The notes under the pieces were generated by a model. It saw only the letters and a program-made list of their open reading frames with translations, ran no database searches and was not told the DNA's origin. Source: Brachyspira suanatina (lineage in GTDB: Bacteria > Spirochaetota > Brachyspiria > Brachyspirales > Brachyspiraceae). Taken from it: 64,000 bases of DNA. Each line of letters begins with the position of its first letter. Positions within the stretch are counted from its first letter, which is position 1. Made by a program: the position numbers and the translations under genes. Below, piece after piece: positions 43,156 through 52,693 of the stretch. The stretch lies in contig NZ_CVLB01000001.1 of the NCBI RefSeq assembly GCF_001049755.1, positions 868,001 to 932,000 of the forward strand, given 5' to 3'.

Positions 43156-43619
43156 TATATTTTCATTTCCTCTTTAGCAATGAGTTCCATAATCTCTTCA
43201 GGTTTTTCAACATTTATCAGTTTTTCTAAGAAATGAGGATTGTCTCTTAATATTTTAGCTATTGCAGTAAGTACTTTTAAATTCTCGCTTGCTGAAGTTT
43301 TTGGTGCTAGAAGCATAAAGACCGCAAATACTTTTTTCTTATCTACAGATTTATAATTTATTCCGTTTTTAATGGTTGCTACACTAAGCACAATACTTTT
43401 TACGGCATCTGTTTTAGCATGAGGTATTGCTATACCATTTCCAACACCCGTACTCATTAATTGCTCTCTAGCCATAATAGCATGTTCAGCATCGTTTTTA
43501 TTGAGAAGTAATTTACATTCATCTAATCGCTCAACCATTTTAGAGAGAAGACGCTCTTTCTCGGTTTCCTGAACATCTATCATTATAGAATCTTTATTTA
43601 TGTAATCTATTAAACTCAT
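43155..43619 (-). CDS. ptsN: PTS EIIA-type regulatory protein (PtsN-like)
   Basis: From the ATG at 43619 the protein has 154 residues with the phosphorylated His67 in GIAIPHAKTD. An in-frame TTG 15 bp upstream lies inside the GGAGGG ribosome site and is rejected. The family regulates potassium, nitrogen and carbon responses through phosphorylation. Lies between hpf and hprK in a leftward operon. Confidence 0.92.
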   Translation of the reverse strand: MSLIDYINKDSIMIDVQETEKERLLSKMVERLDECKLLLNKNDAEHAIMAREQLMSTGVGNGIAIPHAKTDAVKSIVLSVATIKNGINYKSVDKKKVFAVFMLLAPKTSASENLKVLTAIAKILRDNPHFLEKLINVEKPEEIMELIAKEEMKI

Positions 43620-43659
43620 TATCAAACCCTCCAAAATGGTTAATTATATAATAAATAAA

Positions 43660-44436
43660 TTAAATATCAAACATTCTTATTAGAACAAATGAATTATCAG
43701 ATTCTTTATATAAAGCCTCTGCTTGTTCTGTTATGCTGCTTATATAAACAACAAATTTTTTATCAGTGTTTTCTGTAAGATAATTTACAGCTTCACTTAC
43801 ATTATATTCTTTTATCAAATAGTTTTCGCTTTTACTTGCATCTATATGATTATCAGGAGTTACACTTACTTCATCGATGTTCCAATATTCTTCATCTTTA
43901 TTGTATATTTCAAGTACTTTATTGTCATTGCCTTTAAACAAGAATACAGGGAATTTTCCTATTTTTATGCTGAATAAATCTTCACCCTGTTTAATAGGTA
44001 AATAAGCCATATAAGGTTTTTTATCGCTATTAAAGTGTAATACAGCATCAAGCTCATCTAAAGGTTTTTCGTATATTCCTACAGAATTGATTGAATAAGC
44101 ATCATCATCATCTTCTGCCTGTACTGATTTATCTACAACAGCTCTTTGACTTCTGTCTATATTTCTTTCTTTTGATTTTCTTATTTCTCTTTCTATCTTT
44201 TGAAACATAGCATCTATTGCTACATATAAATCTTTTTCTTTTTCTTTATCATGAAATACTTTTTTACCAAAAGCTATAGTGCCTTGTACAGTATATTCAC
44301 CATGCATATAGTCGCAGATAATATTGGCGTCTATTATTCTATCAGCATGTATTTTGATATTTTGCATCTTATTTGCTATATGTTCCCTAACATTTTTAGT
44401 GATTCTTACGTTCTTTCCAATGATATTTTGATGCAT
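43660..44436 (-). CDS. hpf: Long ribosome hibernation promoting factor
   Basis: The 258-residue protein has an N-terminal S30AE domain (about 1-100, IIGKNVRITKNVREHIANKM) and a C-terminal dimerisation-like segment (about 205-258, EYNVSEAVNYLTENTDKKFVVYI pattern). The 105 residues between them are longer than in ordinary long HPF and include an acidic DDDD stretch and an additional domain-like part. It would dimerise 70S ribosomes in starvation. It lies 16 bp after rpoN, a conserved order. AAGGAG precedes the ATG. Confidence 0.85.
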   Translation of the reverse strand: MHQNIIGKNVRITKNVREHIANKMQNIKIHADRIIDANIICDYMHGEYTVQGTIAFGKKVFHDKEKEKDLYVAIDAMFQKIEREIRKSKERNIDRSQRAVVDKSVQAEDDDDAYSINSVGIYEKPLDELDAVLHFNSDKKPYMAYLPIKQGEDLFSIKIGKFPVFLFKGNDNKVLEIYNKDEEYWNIDEVSVTPDNHIDASKSENYLIKEYNVSEAVNYLTENTDKKFVVYISSITEQAEALYKESDNSFVLIRMFDI

Positions 44437-44452
44437 AAAATCTCCTTTTGTT

Positions 44453-45760
44453 TTATCTGTTTCTTGATGAAAAAATATTCATACTTTTTCTATATTTAGC
44501 TACGGTTCTTCTTGAAATATCAATACCTTCGCTTTTAAGTATGAGTCTGATTTTTTCATCACTTAGTTTTGCCTGAGAGTTTTCTATAATTCTTTTTATA
44601 ATTTCTTTAACGCCTCTAGAACCAAGCCCGCCATTTACAGCCCTAGAGAAAAAATATTTTATAGAAAATGTACCCCAAACAGTGTTAAGATACTTGCCAT
44701 TAGCTATTCTACTTATAGTGGATTCGCTTAAATTCACCTCCAAAGACATATCTTTTAAAGTTAATGGCTTCATAAACTCTTTTCCATACTCAAAGAAATT
44801 TATCTGAAATTTAAGCAAAGCTTCGCCTATTTTTAATAAAGTTTTTTTCCTATCATTAGATGCATTTATAAGGCTTTCAGCTTCTTTCTTTTTTTCTTTT
44901 AAAAAGTTTATGTTATCTTTACTTTCCTCTCTATCTAATAGTTTAATATATTTTTTGCTAATTTTCAAGTGGGGGATAAAAGTTTCATCTGTTTTTACTA
45001 TCCAATGATCATTTTCTTTAAAAATAAATAGTTCAGGTACTATATACTTAACAGCTGATGTATCATATTCTCTGGCAGGGTAGGGTTCTAATGTTTGTAT
45101 TAATCTTAAGGCTTTTAATACTGTATTAACTTCGATATTTAAATTTAAAGCTATTTTATCATAATTCTTTTTTGATAATTCATCTAAATAATTTTCTACA
45201 ATATTTATTGCTGTATCATATATCTCTTTATCTTCAGTTTCTTTTTTTTTCATCTTTAATTGTATGGAAAGACATTCGTTAATGTTTTTAGCGGCAACTC
45301 CGTAAGGATCAAATGTTTTTATTATAGAAATTATTTTATCTATTTGCTTTATATCAGCATTTAGTATATTTGATATCTCATCACTTTCAATAGTTAAATA
45401 TCCGTCTTCATTTATAAAACTGCATATTTGTTCTGCAAGCTCTATTTCTTTTTTATCATCAAAGGTAATATCTATTTGGCTTTTTAAATGAGAAAATAAA
45501 CTTTCTTTATTATTTTCTACTGTGTTTTCTATTATAGAATTAATATCGCTTGATGCCGATGAAGAAGACTTTGAATAATTATCATTAAAGTCATATTCCA
45601 AAAATGGATTTTCTTCCATTGCTTTTTGTATTTTTTCTTTAAGCTCTATAGCAGGCAATGCTATAACATCAAGCCATACTCTAGTTTGATAATTGAGTCT
45701 TAAATCATTTTTTATTGCAGTTCTTATAGAAGTATTTGCTGATAAAGAATTATTAATCAT
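44453..45760 (-). CDS. rpoN: RNA polymerase sigma-54 factor
   Basis: The 435-residue protein has the activator-interaction region (residues 1-50), the core-binding region, a helix-turn-helix (LSESTISRIANGKYLNTVWG near 335) and the C-terminal RpoN box SRRTVAKYR near 422 that reads the -24 element. No obvious -24/-12 promoter was noticed in the window, so its targets are elsewhere. Its start overlaps the end of the large upstream gene by 8 bp. Confidence 0.95.
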   Translation of the reverse strand: MINNSLSANTSIRTAIKNDLRLNYQTRVWLDVIALPAIELKEKIQKAMEENPFLEYDFNDNYSKSSSSASSDINSIIENTVENNKESLFSHLKSQIDITFDDKKEIELAEQICSFINEDGYLTIESDEISNILNADIKQIDKIISIIKTFDPYGVAAKNINECLSIQLKMKKKETEDKEIYDTAINIVENYLDELSKKNYDKIALNLNIEVNTVLKALRLIQTLEPYPAREYDTSAVKYIVPELFIFKENDHWIVKTDETFIPHLKISKKYIKLLDREESKDNINFLKEKKKEAESLINASNDRKKTLLKIGEALLKFQINFFEYGKEFMKPLTLKDMSLEVNLSESTISRIANGKYLNTVWGTFSIKYFFSRAVNGGLGSRGVKEIIKRIIENSQAKLSDEKIRLILKSEGIDISRRTVAKYRKSMNIFSSRNR

Positions 45761-48700
45761 AAAAACCTAAAGATAAATAATAAATCATTGTACTGATAAA
45801 TCTTCTTTCTATATCAAAAGGAGAAATCACTCTTCCGAATTTATTATATTTTTCTAATTCATAAAATTTTATACTATCTATTATCATGTCTTCATCAGAT
45901 ATACTGCAGTTAATTTCGCATATTATTTTTAAAACATTATCTGCCATATAGTAAGATACATATTCATCATAATATTCTGTTTTCATATCCAATTCTTTAG
46001 ATAATTTTTCCATATATTCTAATGATAATTTTTGACCTTTTAGAGAGATTATAGAATCATTTTCAACATCATTATCTTTTAATATATATCTTTTTATTTT
46101 TATTTGTTCTACAGGCTGATTTATTTCATAGAGCTCTAATTGATAAGTCCAAATTTTCTGATAATCTTCATCATTATCAATAGGGTGATATAAACTTATA
46201 TAATATTTTATATTTTTAGGAAGCTCATATAAATCTTCATCTATTGAAATTAAAGAACCGTCTTCCATATATCTGAAGCATTCTATTAGATTATTATCTT
46301 CATCATATACTCCCCAAACAAATGCAAGAGTAAAATATTGCATTACAGGATTCTCTACAAATACTTCAAAGAAAGTTTCATAATCCCATTTTCTGCCGTT
46401 AAACATTACTTTTCTAAGTTTATCTGTTTGATATGATATAATAGCTTTTAATGAATTTCTTATATATATTAAATCTTTTTTAGCTTCTGCTACTACTCTT
46501 TCATCATCACCTTCTATAGCATCCGGAAGTTCTTTTAATATTTTATGATTTTCATTATCTATTATTTCTAAATAGGAATCGCTTAATAATTGAAGAGTTA
46601 ATTTTTGTTTGCCGTAATTGATTACTTTATTTCTTTCAACATTGAATCCTAAATTAGGAAGAACTTTATCGAATAAATTATCAATAGGTATATTCAAACA
46701 TTCAGCAGCTTTTTCAAAAGAACCTATTGCAGAATTTTTTACTATTTTATTATTAGATGTATATATAATATTATTTATTATCATTAAGGCAAATTTTTCA
46801 CCATTCATTGCTATTGCAGGTATTATATATGCTGCCAGAGATGATTGAAAATTCTCCTGCCAATATTCTATCTTATCATATAAATTAACTATCTGACTAT
46901 AATCAGCATAAATACAATAAGGCAGAATAATATTTTTTTTGCTTTCATCGCAATTATTATCATTCCAATATTTATATATATTTTCAAATGTATTTCTTAT
47001 AGAATTCATATCAAATAAATCTATCATTCTGTCTATATCTTTTATTCTATAAGGTTCTTTTAGAAGCATATATTCTAATAGTATATATTTTATAATTTTT
47101 ACAGGAACTTTAGTATTTTTATCATTTCTTAAAACAGCATTAGATATTAAAGATTCATCTATAAAGTCAATTAGATATTCGTAATTTTCTTCATAATAAT
47201 CATCTATATACTGATTTATATCATCCAAAGTTTTAAATTTAAATCCTTTTCTTCTGTAATTCCATTTTTTTATTATCTTTTTTAATTCAAACTGCACATC
47301 CTCTCTATATGCATGTATGCTGTTTTCAACATAAGCTCTGGAATTATATTCATCTTCTTCTATTAAGTTTAAAGCACACTTTATAATTTCTTTATTTTTT
47401 AAATGAAGTACATAGCAAATTGCAGAATAGTTTGTGAATCCTGCTTTATCTTTTTTATATAGAAGTTCTAAGAAATCTATTAAAGCATAACTCTTATATG
47501 AAGCTGCTTTCAAAAATGTTTTATCATGAAACATTTCTACTGTATAATCAGAATTTTTATTAACTAGTTGTAATATATATTTTGTGCTGAAAATATAAAT
47601 AGGGTAGGTATATAGATATGTTATTATTAAGTCTTTTAAATCTAAATCATACCCTTGCAAATAATCTAATATCTCTTTTAATTTAATATTATAAAATTCT
47701 TTTCTATCTTTAATCATTAATGGTATAGCTAAATTATACGGCAATGATTTTAATAAAGCTCGAACAACTTTTCTTGCTTTTTCATTATAATCATACATAA
47801 GGACTATTATTTTTGTTGTAAATATTAATGTACTGCTGAGATTAACAGATAAATCATATTTATCTATAATTTTGTTTTCCAATAATTCAAATATATTTTC
47901 AGATTTTATATCGTATATTTTTTCTAATTCTTTTTTTATATTTTCTATGAAATAATCTATGCTATTATCAAGCACTGCAGCATCAGCATTATTATCTTTA
48001 GCATTCAAAAGAACACAATTTAATACAGCCTTTATCTCTATAATATATGGTATATCAACTTCTTTTAATATATTATAAAGTTTATAAAATGATTCTTTAT
48101 CATTGTTGTATAGATTTTTTATCCCTTCAAATACTTTATTTGAATTTGTTGATAAATTTGTATCTAAATATTTTATAAGAAATATTAAATATTTTGGTAT
48201 ATTAAAATCAGTAAGATCATGTATGAATTCATCAAAACTCTTATTTTCAAATTTTTCGCTGTAATTTTTCCTAGTTAAGAAAAATAATTTTATCATATAT
48301 GCTAAGTTTATAAATAAATATTTATTTTCATTTAACATGTCATTTTCTATTAATTCTATGAATCTTTTTGATATATTATTATCTATATTTACAATAACAA
48401 AAAGCGAAAGTATAGAATCTAAGTAATTTACTTTTTTTGAATATTCTAATATTAAAGATATTTTATTGTAATCTCCAAGATATATCTTTATAGTTAAAGC
48501 CATCAAAGCTATTAATATATTATCTCCGTATTCTTCAATAATATCATATATATTTGATGAGCATATATTATCTATATATTCTTCTGTTTCTTTTGGGAAA
48601 TATTTTTTTGCATAGTAATAATATATAAGAATGTTAATTTTAGCATTCATTATTTCATTTGATATATGATTTGTATTGTATGTATATTTTTTGTATTCTC

Positions 48701-49043
48701 TATTCCAATCATTAATTTTTTTTGTAGATACACATTTTAAGAATGCTTCTTTGATGTTCATACCGGATATTATATTAATAATAAGCATTTCAAAAATATA
48801 TATATTTTCTATTTTTTGCATAGATATAACTTTAAATAATCTAATTAAACTTTCATTTTGCTTATCATTGATATATAGATCTAATAGATTTGAATATATT
48901 GAACGATTATTTGAAATAGTCAGGTTTATTTCTTCCGTATCGAAATTTATATTATCATTTTCATTATTGACATATTTTTTTATATTGTCTATATATGGAT
49001 GATTTTTAAAAATATCATCTATATAACTGTCTATAATACTCAT
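45753..49043 (-). CDS. Very large DUF4132-like protein
   Basis: The 1096-residue protein is mostly alpha-helical, rich in Ile, Asn, Tyr and Asp, with no signal peptide or membrane segment. Residues about 860-1010 carry the pattern of DUF4132 (MolR/YehI-like): RKVMFNGRKWDYETFFEVF, then FVWGVYDEDN, YMEDGSL, and ISLYHPIDNDEDYQKIW. The N-terminal 800 residues look like irregular helical repeats. Its end overlaps the rpoN start, so it is cotranscribed with the rpoN-hpf-ptsN-hprK set. Function is unknown. Confidence 0.8.
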   Translation of the reverse strand: MSIIDSYIDDIFKNHPYIDNIKKYVNNENDNINFDTEEINLTISNNRSIYSNLLDLYINDKQNESLIRLFKVISMQKIENIYIFEMLIINIISGMNIKEAFLKCVSTKKINDWNREYKKYTYNTNHISNEIMNAKINILIYYYYAKKYFPKETEEYIDNICSSNIYDIIEEYGDNILIALMALTIKIYLGDYNKISLILEYSKKVNYLDSILSLFVIVNIDNNISKRFIELIENDMLNENKYLFINLAYMIKLFFLTRKNYSEKFENKSFDEFIHDLTDFNIPKYLIFLIKYLDTNLSTNSNKVFEGIKNLYNNDKESFYKLYNILKEVDIPYIIEIKAVLNCVLLNAKDNNADAAVLDNSIDYFIENIKKELEKIYDIKSENIFELLENKIIDKYDLSVNLSSTLIFTTKIIVLMYDYNEKARKVVRALLKSLPYNLAIPLMIKDRKEFYNIKLKEILDYLQGYDLDLKDLIITYLYTYPIYIFSTKYILQLVNKNSDYTVEMFHDKTFLKAASYKSYALIDFLELLYKKDKAGFTNYSAICYVLHLKNKEIIKCALNLIEEDEYNSRAYVENSIHAYREDVQFELKKIIKKWNYRRKGFKFKTLDDINQYIDDYYEENYEYLIDFIDESLISNAVLRNDKNTKVPVKIIKYILLEYMLLKEPYRIKDIDRMIDLFDMNSIRNTFENIYKYWNDNNCDESKKNIILPYCIYADYSQIVNLYDKIEYWQENFQSSLAAYIIPAIAMNGEKFALMIINNIIYTSNNKIVKNSAIGSFEKAAECLNIPIDNLFDKVLPNLGFNVERNKVINYGKQKLTLQLLSDSYLEIIDNENHKILKELPDAIEGDDERVVAEAKKDLIYIRNSLKAIISYQTDKLRKVMFNGRKWDYETFFEVFVENPVMQYFTLAFVWGVYDEDNNLIECFRYMEDGSLISIDEDLYELPKNIKYYISLYHPIDNDEDYQKIWTYQLELYEINQPVEQIKIKRYILKDNDVENDSIISLKGQKLSLEYMEKLSKELDMKTEYYDEYVSYYMADNVLKIICEINCSISDEDMIIDSIKFYELEKYNKFGRVISPFDIERRFISTMIYYLSLGFYD

Positions 49044-49118
49044 AAGAAATAACCCTAAAAAGATAATAGATACTATACCATATTTTGAAAAAAAAATGAA
49101 TAATAAAAATATAATAAA

Positions 49119-49955
49119 TTAGTCTATTATGAATATAACCTTACAGTTTTTTATAGCATTTTTTAGGTTAGGGCTGCTCATAATTATACTTGCATCCTCA
49201 TTTCCTATAACTAAATCGCTTGCAAATCTTCCTCTTGATCTCCATGCTACAATGTTATATGGTTTTTTTCCTATTGTATTTGTAATATTTTGATTTGTAA
49301 GAAAAGAATTTGTAGAATATGTAATATATCCATTTGTAGAAGCAATGTTTTTATTTATATAAGCTAAACTATATATTTCATTACCATCTTCATCATATAC
49401 TGTAGGAAATAATGAAGGTATGAAACCAATATTTCTTGCATCTATAACAAGACTATCATAATCTGTGCCAGCATCAAAATATGTTACTATAGGTTCAGGT
49501 TTATATATATGTATATTGTTTATCAAATCTGACATAAGATTATTTGTTATTATATCTAATGCCATAAGTACTTTAACGCTTGTTCTTGTAGGGTATGATA
49601 TACCAACTAATCTAGCATTATTTATAGAATTTACTACTTTTTCTTTTAATAATCTATTTTCTTCTATTATACTGTATATATTATCTTCACTGTCTATAGG
49701 TATATTTCCCAATGTGTCGTATAAAGTTTTCATAGTTTCTTCTTCAGCCTGCTGCTGCAATATTAATAATGCTTCAGGGTGTAAGCGAGTATCTGTAACA
49801 AAATCGGCTGTTGCATCCGCATATATTGTATATGTAGTATAGTCAACTCTTCCTTCACCTATATTAACTAATATATTATTATTAGTTAAAGATAGATATT
49901 GCGGAAAAAGAAGCATATTTATAGTAATAAATAGTAAAATAACCTTGATATTCAT
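49119..49955 (-). CDS. Secreted protein, LPP20/FlgP-like region
   Basis: The 278-residue protein has a signal peptide (about 1-20) and then a domain starting GEGRVDYTTYTIYADATADF. The C-terminal region has YDSLVIDARNIGFIPSLFPTVYDEDGNEIYS, a pattern I associate with spirochaete and proteobacterial LPP20-like periplasmic or outer-membrane proteins. It has no lipobox cysteine. TTGGAG precedes the ATG. I do not recognise a specific function. Confidence 0.65.
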   Translation of the reverse strand: MNIKVILLFITINMLLFPQYLSLTNNNILVNIGEGRVDYTTYTIYADATADFVTDTRLHPEALLILQQQAEEETMKTLYDTLGNIPIDSEDNIYSIIEENRLLKEKVVNSINNARLVGISYPTRTSVKVLMALDIITNNLMSDLINNIHIYKPEPIVTYFDAGTDYDSLVIDARNIGFIPSLFPTVYDEDGNEIYSLAYINKNIASTNGYITYSTNSFLTNQNITNTIGKKPYNIVAWRSRGRFASDLVIGNEDASIIMSSPNLKNAIKNCKVIFIID

Positions 49956-50022
49956 ATAAACTCCAATATACTGTAAATATTCTCGGTTTATAAAAAAAAT
50001 ACTTAAAGGTATTTTTTATAAG

Positions 50023-50826
50023 TTATCTTCTTTTTTCTAATTTTTGCAGATAATTTGATACATTTATATAGCCATTATATTTCATAACTTCATAAGGCTT
50101 TAAACCTATTGAGTTAACGTCTGTATAATTCATATCATTATAAATAAGATATCTTGCTATATCTATTTTTGTGGCATAAAACATAGCATTCTGCCCCCAA
50201 TCATCTTTTTCATTAATATCAACTTTCAAATCTTCTACTAAATATTTTATTAATAAAAGATGCTCATTTTCAACAGCATACATAAGAATAGTTTTTCCTA
50301 GTATATCTCTTTTACTAATATCAGCACCATTTTTTATAAGAAGTTTTACTGAATATAAATCTCCGTACTCGCATGCATAATGAAGTGCTGTTTTACCATT
50401 ATTATCAGCAATATTTACATCAGCATTGTTATTAATAAGAAGATTCATTATATATGGATAATGTGCGGAAAGTATTAAAGCATTTTCTCCATTATTATTA
50501 GTTATAGATATATCAGCTTTTTTTTCTACCAAATAATCAGCCAAATCATAATATCCTATGGCTACAGCTTCCATAAGAAGAGTATTGCCGTTTTTATTTA
50601 CAGCATTAATATCTCCGTTATTATCTAAATATTTATCTATTCTTTCTATAATATCAGATAATTCATTTTTATGATTTATGTAATCAAATATAGTAGGCTT
50701 TTTTGGGATATTCGAATATTCTATATTTTCATAAGTTTCATAATCGGCAGCATCTATTATATTGTCGAATGAATTAGGCATCAGACATTTGCATATTATT
50801 AACACTAAAATAAAATATTTCTTCAA
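50023..50826 (-). CDS. Secreted ankyrin-repeat protein
   Basis: The 267-residue protein starts at a TTG (50826), chosen because AGGAG is then 7 bp upstream; another TTG 6 bp earlier abuts the ribosome site. A hydrophobic N-terminus (about 1-18, ILVLIICKCLMP) suggests export. About six ankyrin repeats fill residues 60-255, e.g. ADVNIADNNGKTALHYACEYGD. It is more divergent than the pair at 15266 and 52694. Confidence 0.83.
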   Translation of the reverse strand: MKKYFILVLIICKCLMPNSFDNIIDAADYETYENIEYSNIPKKPTIFDYINHKNELSDIIERIDKYLDNNGDINAVNKNGNTLLMEAVAIGYYDLADYLVEKKADISITNNNGENALILSAHYPYIMNLLINNNADVNIADNNGKTALHYACEYGDLYSVKLLIKNGADISKRDILGKTILMYAVENEHLLLIKYLVEDLKVDINEKDDWGQNAMFYATKIDIARYLIYNDMNYTDVNSIGLKPYEVMKYNGYINVSNYLQKLEKRR

Positions 50827-50858
50827 TAGCAAACTCCTATTTATTAATAAAAATTATT

Positions 50859-51617
50859 TTAATTATTTTCAATTTTTTCTAATTCGCTAAGCATAAACTC
50901 CAAATCAGCTATAACTTTATCCTCTTCTTTTTGATTCCTTAAAATATAAGCAGGGTGATAAGTTGCTATTACAGGCACATCTTTTCCATTATTATTGTAA
51001 TAATGCACTTTATTTCTAGCTTTTCCGAATGGGGTTTTTAAATCAAAATCTATTAAATTACCGAATCCATGACGTCCTAATGCACATATTATTTTAGGAT
51101 TAAGTATTTTTAACTGATTTACAAAATAATCTCTGCAATTAGCTTTTTCTTCAGGCAAAGGATCTCTGTTTTCAGGAGGACGGCATTTCAAAGCATTCAT
51201 AATATAATATTTTTTATTATTGATATTCATTCTTTCAATCCATTTATCCAATAATTTTCCGCCTCTTCCTACAAATGGAAGTCCTTGTTTATCCTCGTCA
51301 GCTCCAGGTGCCTCTCCGACAAATACTATATCAGGTTCTTCATATCCTCTTCCGAATACTACATTTAATCTGCTATTACATAAAGCCTCGCATTTCATAC
51401 ATTTTTCAACTTCGCTATATATTTTTTTTAATTCTTCATTCTTTATTTCTTTCATTGATTCTATGCCTTTATCATTAATATCTTTTTCTTCTTTTTTTAC
51501 TGCTTTCACTGCTTTTTTTGGATTTCTTAATATTATTTTTTTATTATGCTGAGAGCAAACTACATTTGAGAATTTTATTTTATTCTGCTGTAAAAAATAG
51601 CTTTCCATTTTATTCAT
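50859..51617 (-). CDS. Uracil-DNA glycosylase, family 4 (iron-sulfur)
   Basis: The 252-residue protein removes uracil from DNA. It has the Fe-S ligands beginning CMKCEALC near residue 76, the catalytic motif [22 protein letters not shown] near 100 and the C-terminal [10 protein letters not shown] motif near 222. The first 70 residues are a basic, Lys-rich extension not needed for the fold. It ends 27 bp before the TTG-initiated ankyrin gene. Confidence 0.92.
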   Translation of the reverse strand: MNKMESYFLQQNKIKFSNVVCSQHNKKIILRNPKKAVKAVKKEEKDINDKGIESMKEIKNEELKKIYSEVEKCMKCEALCNSRLNVVFGRGYEEPDIVFVGEAPGADEDKQGLPFVGRGGKLLDKWIERMNINNKKYYIMNALKCRPPENRDPLPEEKANCRDYFVNQLKILNPKIICALGRHGFGNLIDFDLKTPFGKARNKVHYYNNNGKDVPVIATYHPAYILRNQKEEDKVIADLEFMLSELEKIENN

Positions 51618-51752
51618 ATTAATAAATCCTAAATATCATTTTTAAAACATTATTTGTATTATACAATAAAATGGAATTTATTAAAAATTTTTTATTTATT
51701 AATTAACTTATAGACTGATTATGTAGATATGACTAAAGATTTTTTATTTTTA

Positions 51753-52636
51753 TTATAGGTTTTCTATTTCTTGTATACTTAAGCCTGTTAATTCACTGAT
51801 AAGATTTAAATCCATATCTCTATCTTTCATATTCTTTGCCATAAATATTGCTTTATTTTTTTCTTCTTGTTCTATTCCTTTTTCAAGACCTTCTTTAAGA
51901 CCTTCTTCTCTGCCTTTTATTCTTTCTTCATTTAATGCCAATATATCAAAATAATTCTTCTCATATTCCGCATAATTTTCAAATAAATCTTTTGTATTTA
52001 CAAATTTATTATATTCATCATAAACTTCTTTCATTATAGGATTTTTTTTAACTAACATTTCCATAATTTCCTCCATTTTTTCTCTTTTTTCTTTAATTGT
52101 TAGAAAATAAAACCAAGCATATAATTCATCTGTCAATTTAGAACTTTAAGATAAATATTTAGGTAATTCTAAAAAGTGCATCTCAAGATGGTTAGTTAAT
52201 ATGTGATTTGTTTCAAGTTCTTTAATTACATAACAGCTATGCTCTTTGTTTATATCTTTTAACAAATTAAAGTCTAATATATTAATTACTATTACCTGTT
52301 TCAAATCATTATATTTTTCATTGTTTCTTAAATTGGATATATAGCCTTTAGCCCAATAGTATAACTTCTATAAACAAAAGATTGATTTCCAACTCTTTGT
52401 ATTTCTATTAACACAGTTTCACCGCTTTTTGTAACTGCTCTTACATCAACAATAGACTGCTTATCATTAATTGTTTCTTTTAGATTAAAAGTATTAAGTA
52501 CCTTCACTTCCTCAAAAGGCTCTTGATTGTAATCAGTTCTTACAGCATTAATTAAATTTAATAAAATATGCTCATGTCCTTCTTTTGCGAACATATAACG
52601 CATAAAATAGTCATTCAAAACATTAATATTTCTCAT
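51753..52636 (-). pseudogene. Rpn-family PD-(D/E)XK nuclease, frameshifted and interrupted by a stop
   Basis: The N-terminal part (52636 to about 52365) has NVLNDYFMRYMFAKEG and the active-site pattern SIVDVRAVTKSGETVLIEIQ. A missing base near 52361-52366 shifts the frame: normal sequence (YYWAKGYISNL) resumes one frame over. In that frame an in-frame TAA at 52146-52148 interrupts before LTDELYAWFYFL. The C-terminal part (to 51753) still has GLKEGLEKGIEQ and LSIQEIENL. With both repaired the gene would encode about 294 residues, like intact family members. It is a relative, not an identical copy, of 17258-18175. Confidence 0.88.
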
Positions 52637-52693
52637 AACTTTATTATACTAAATTAACTATAAATGTAAAGTTACAAGTTTAATCATCAAAAT

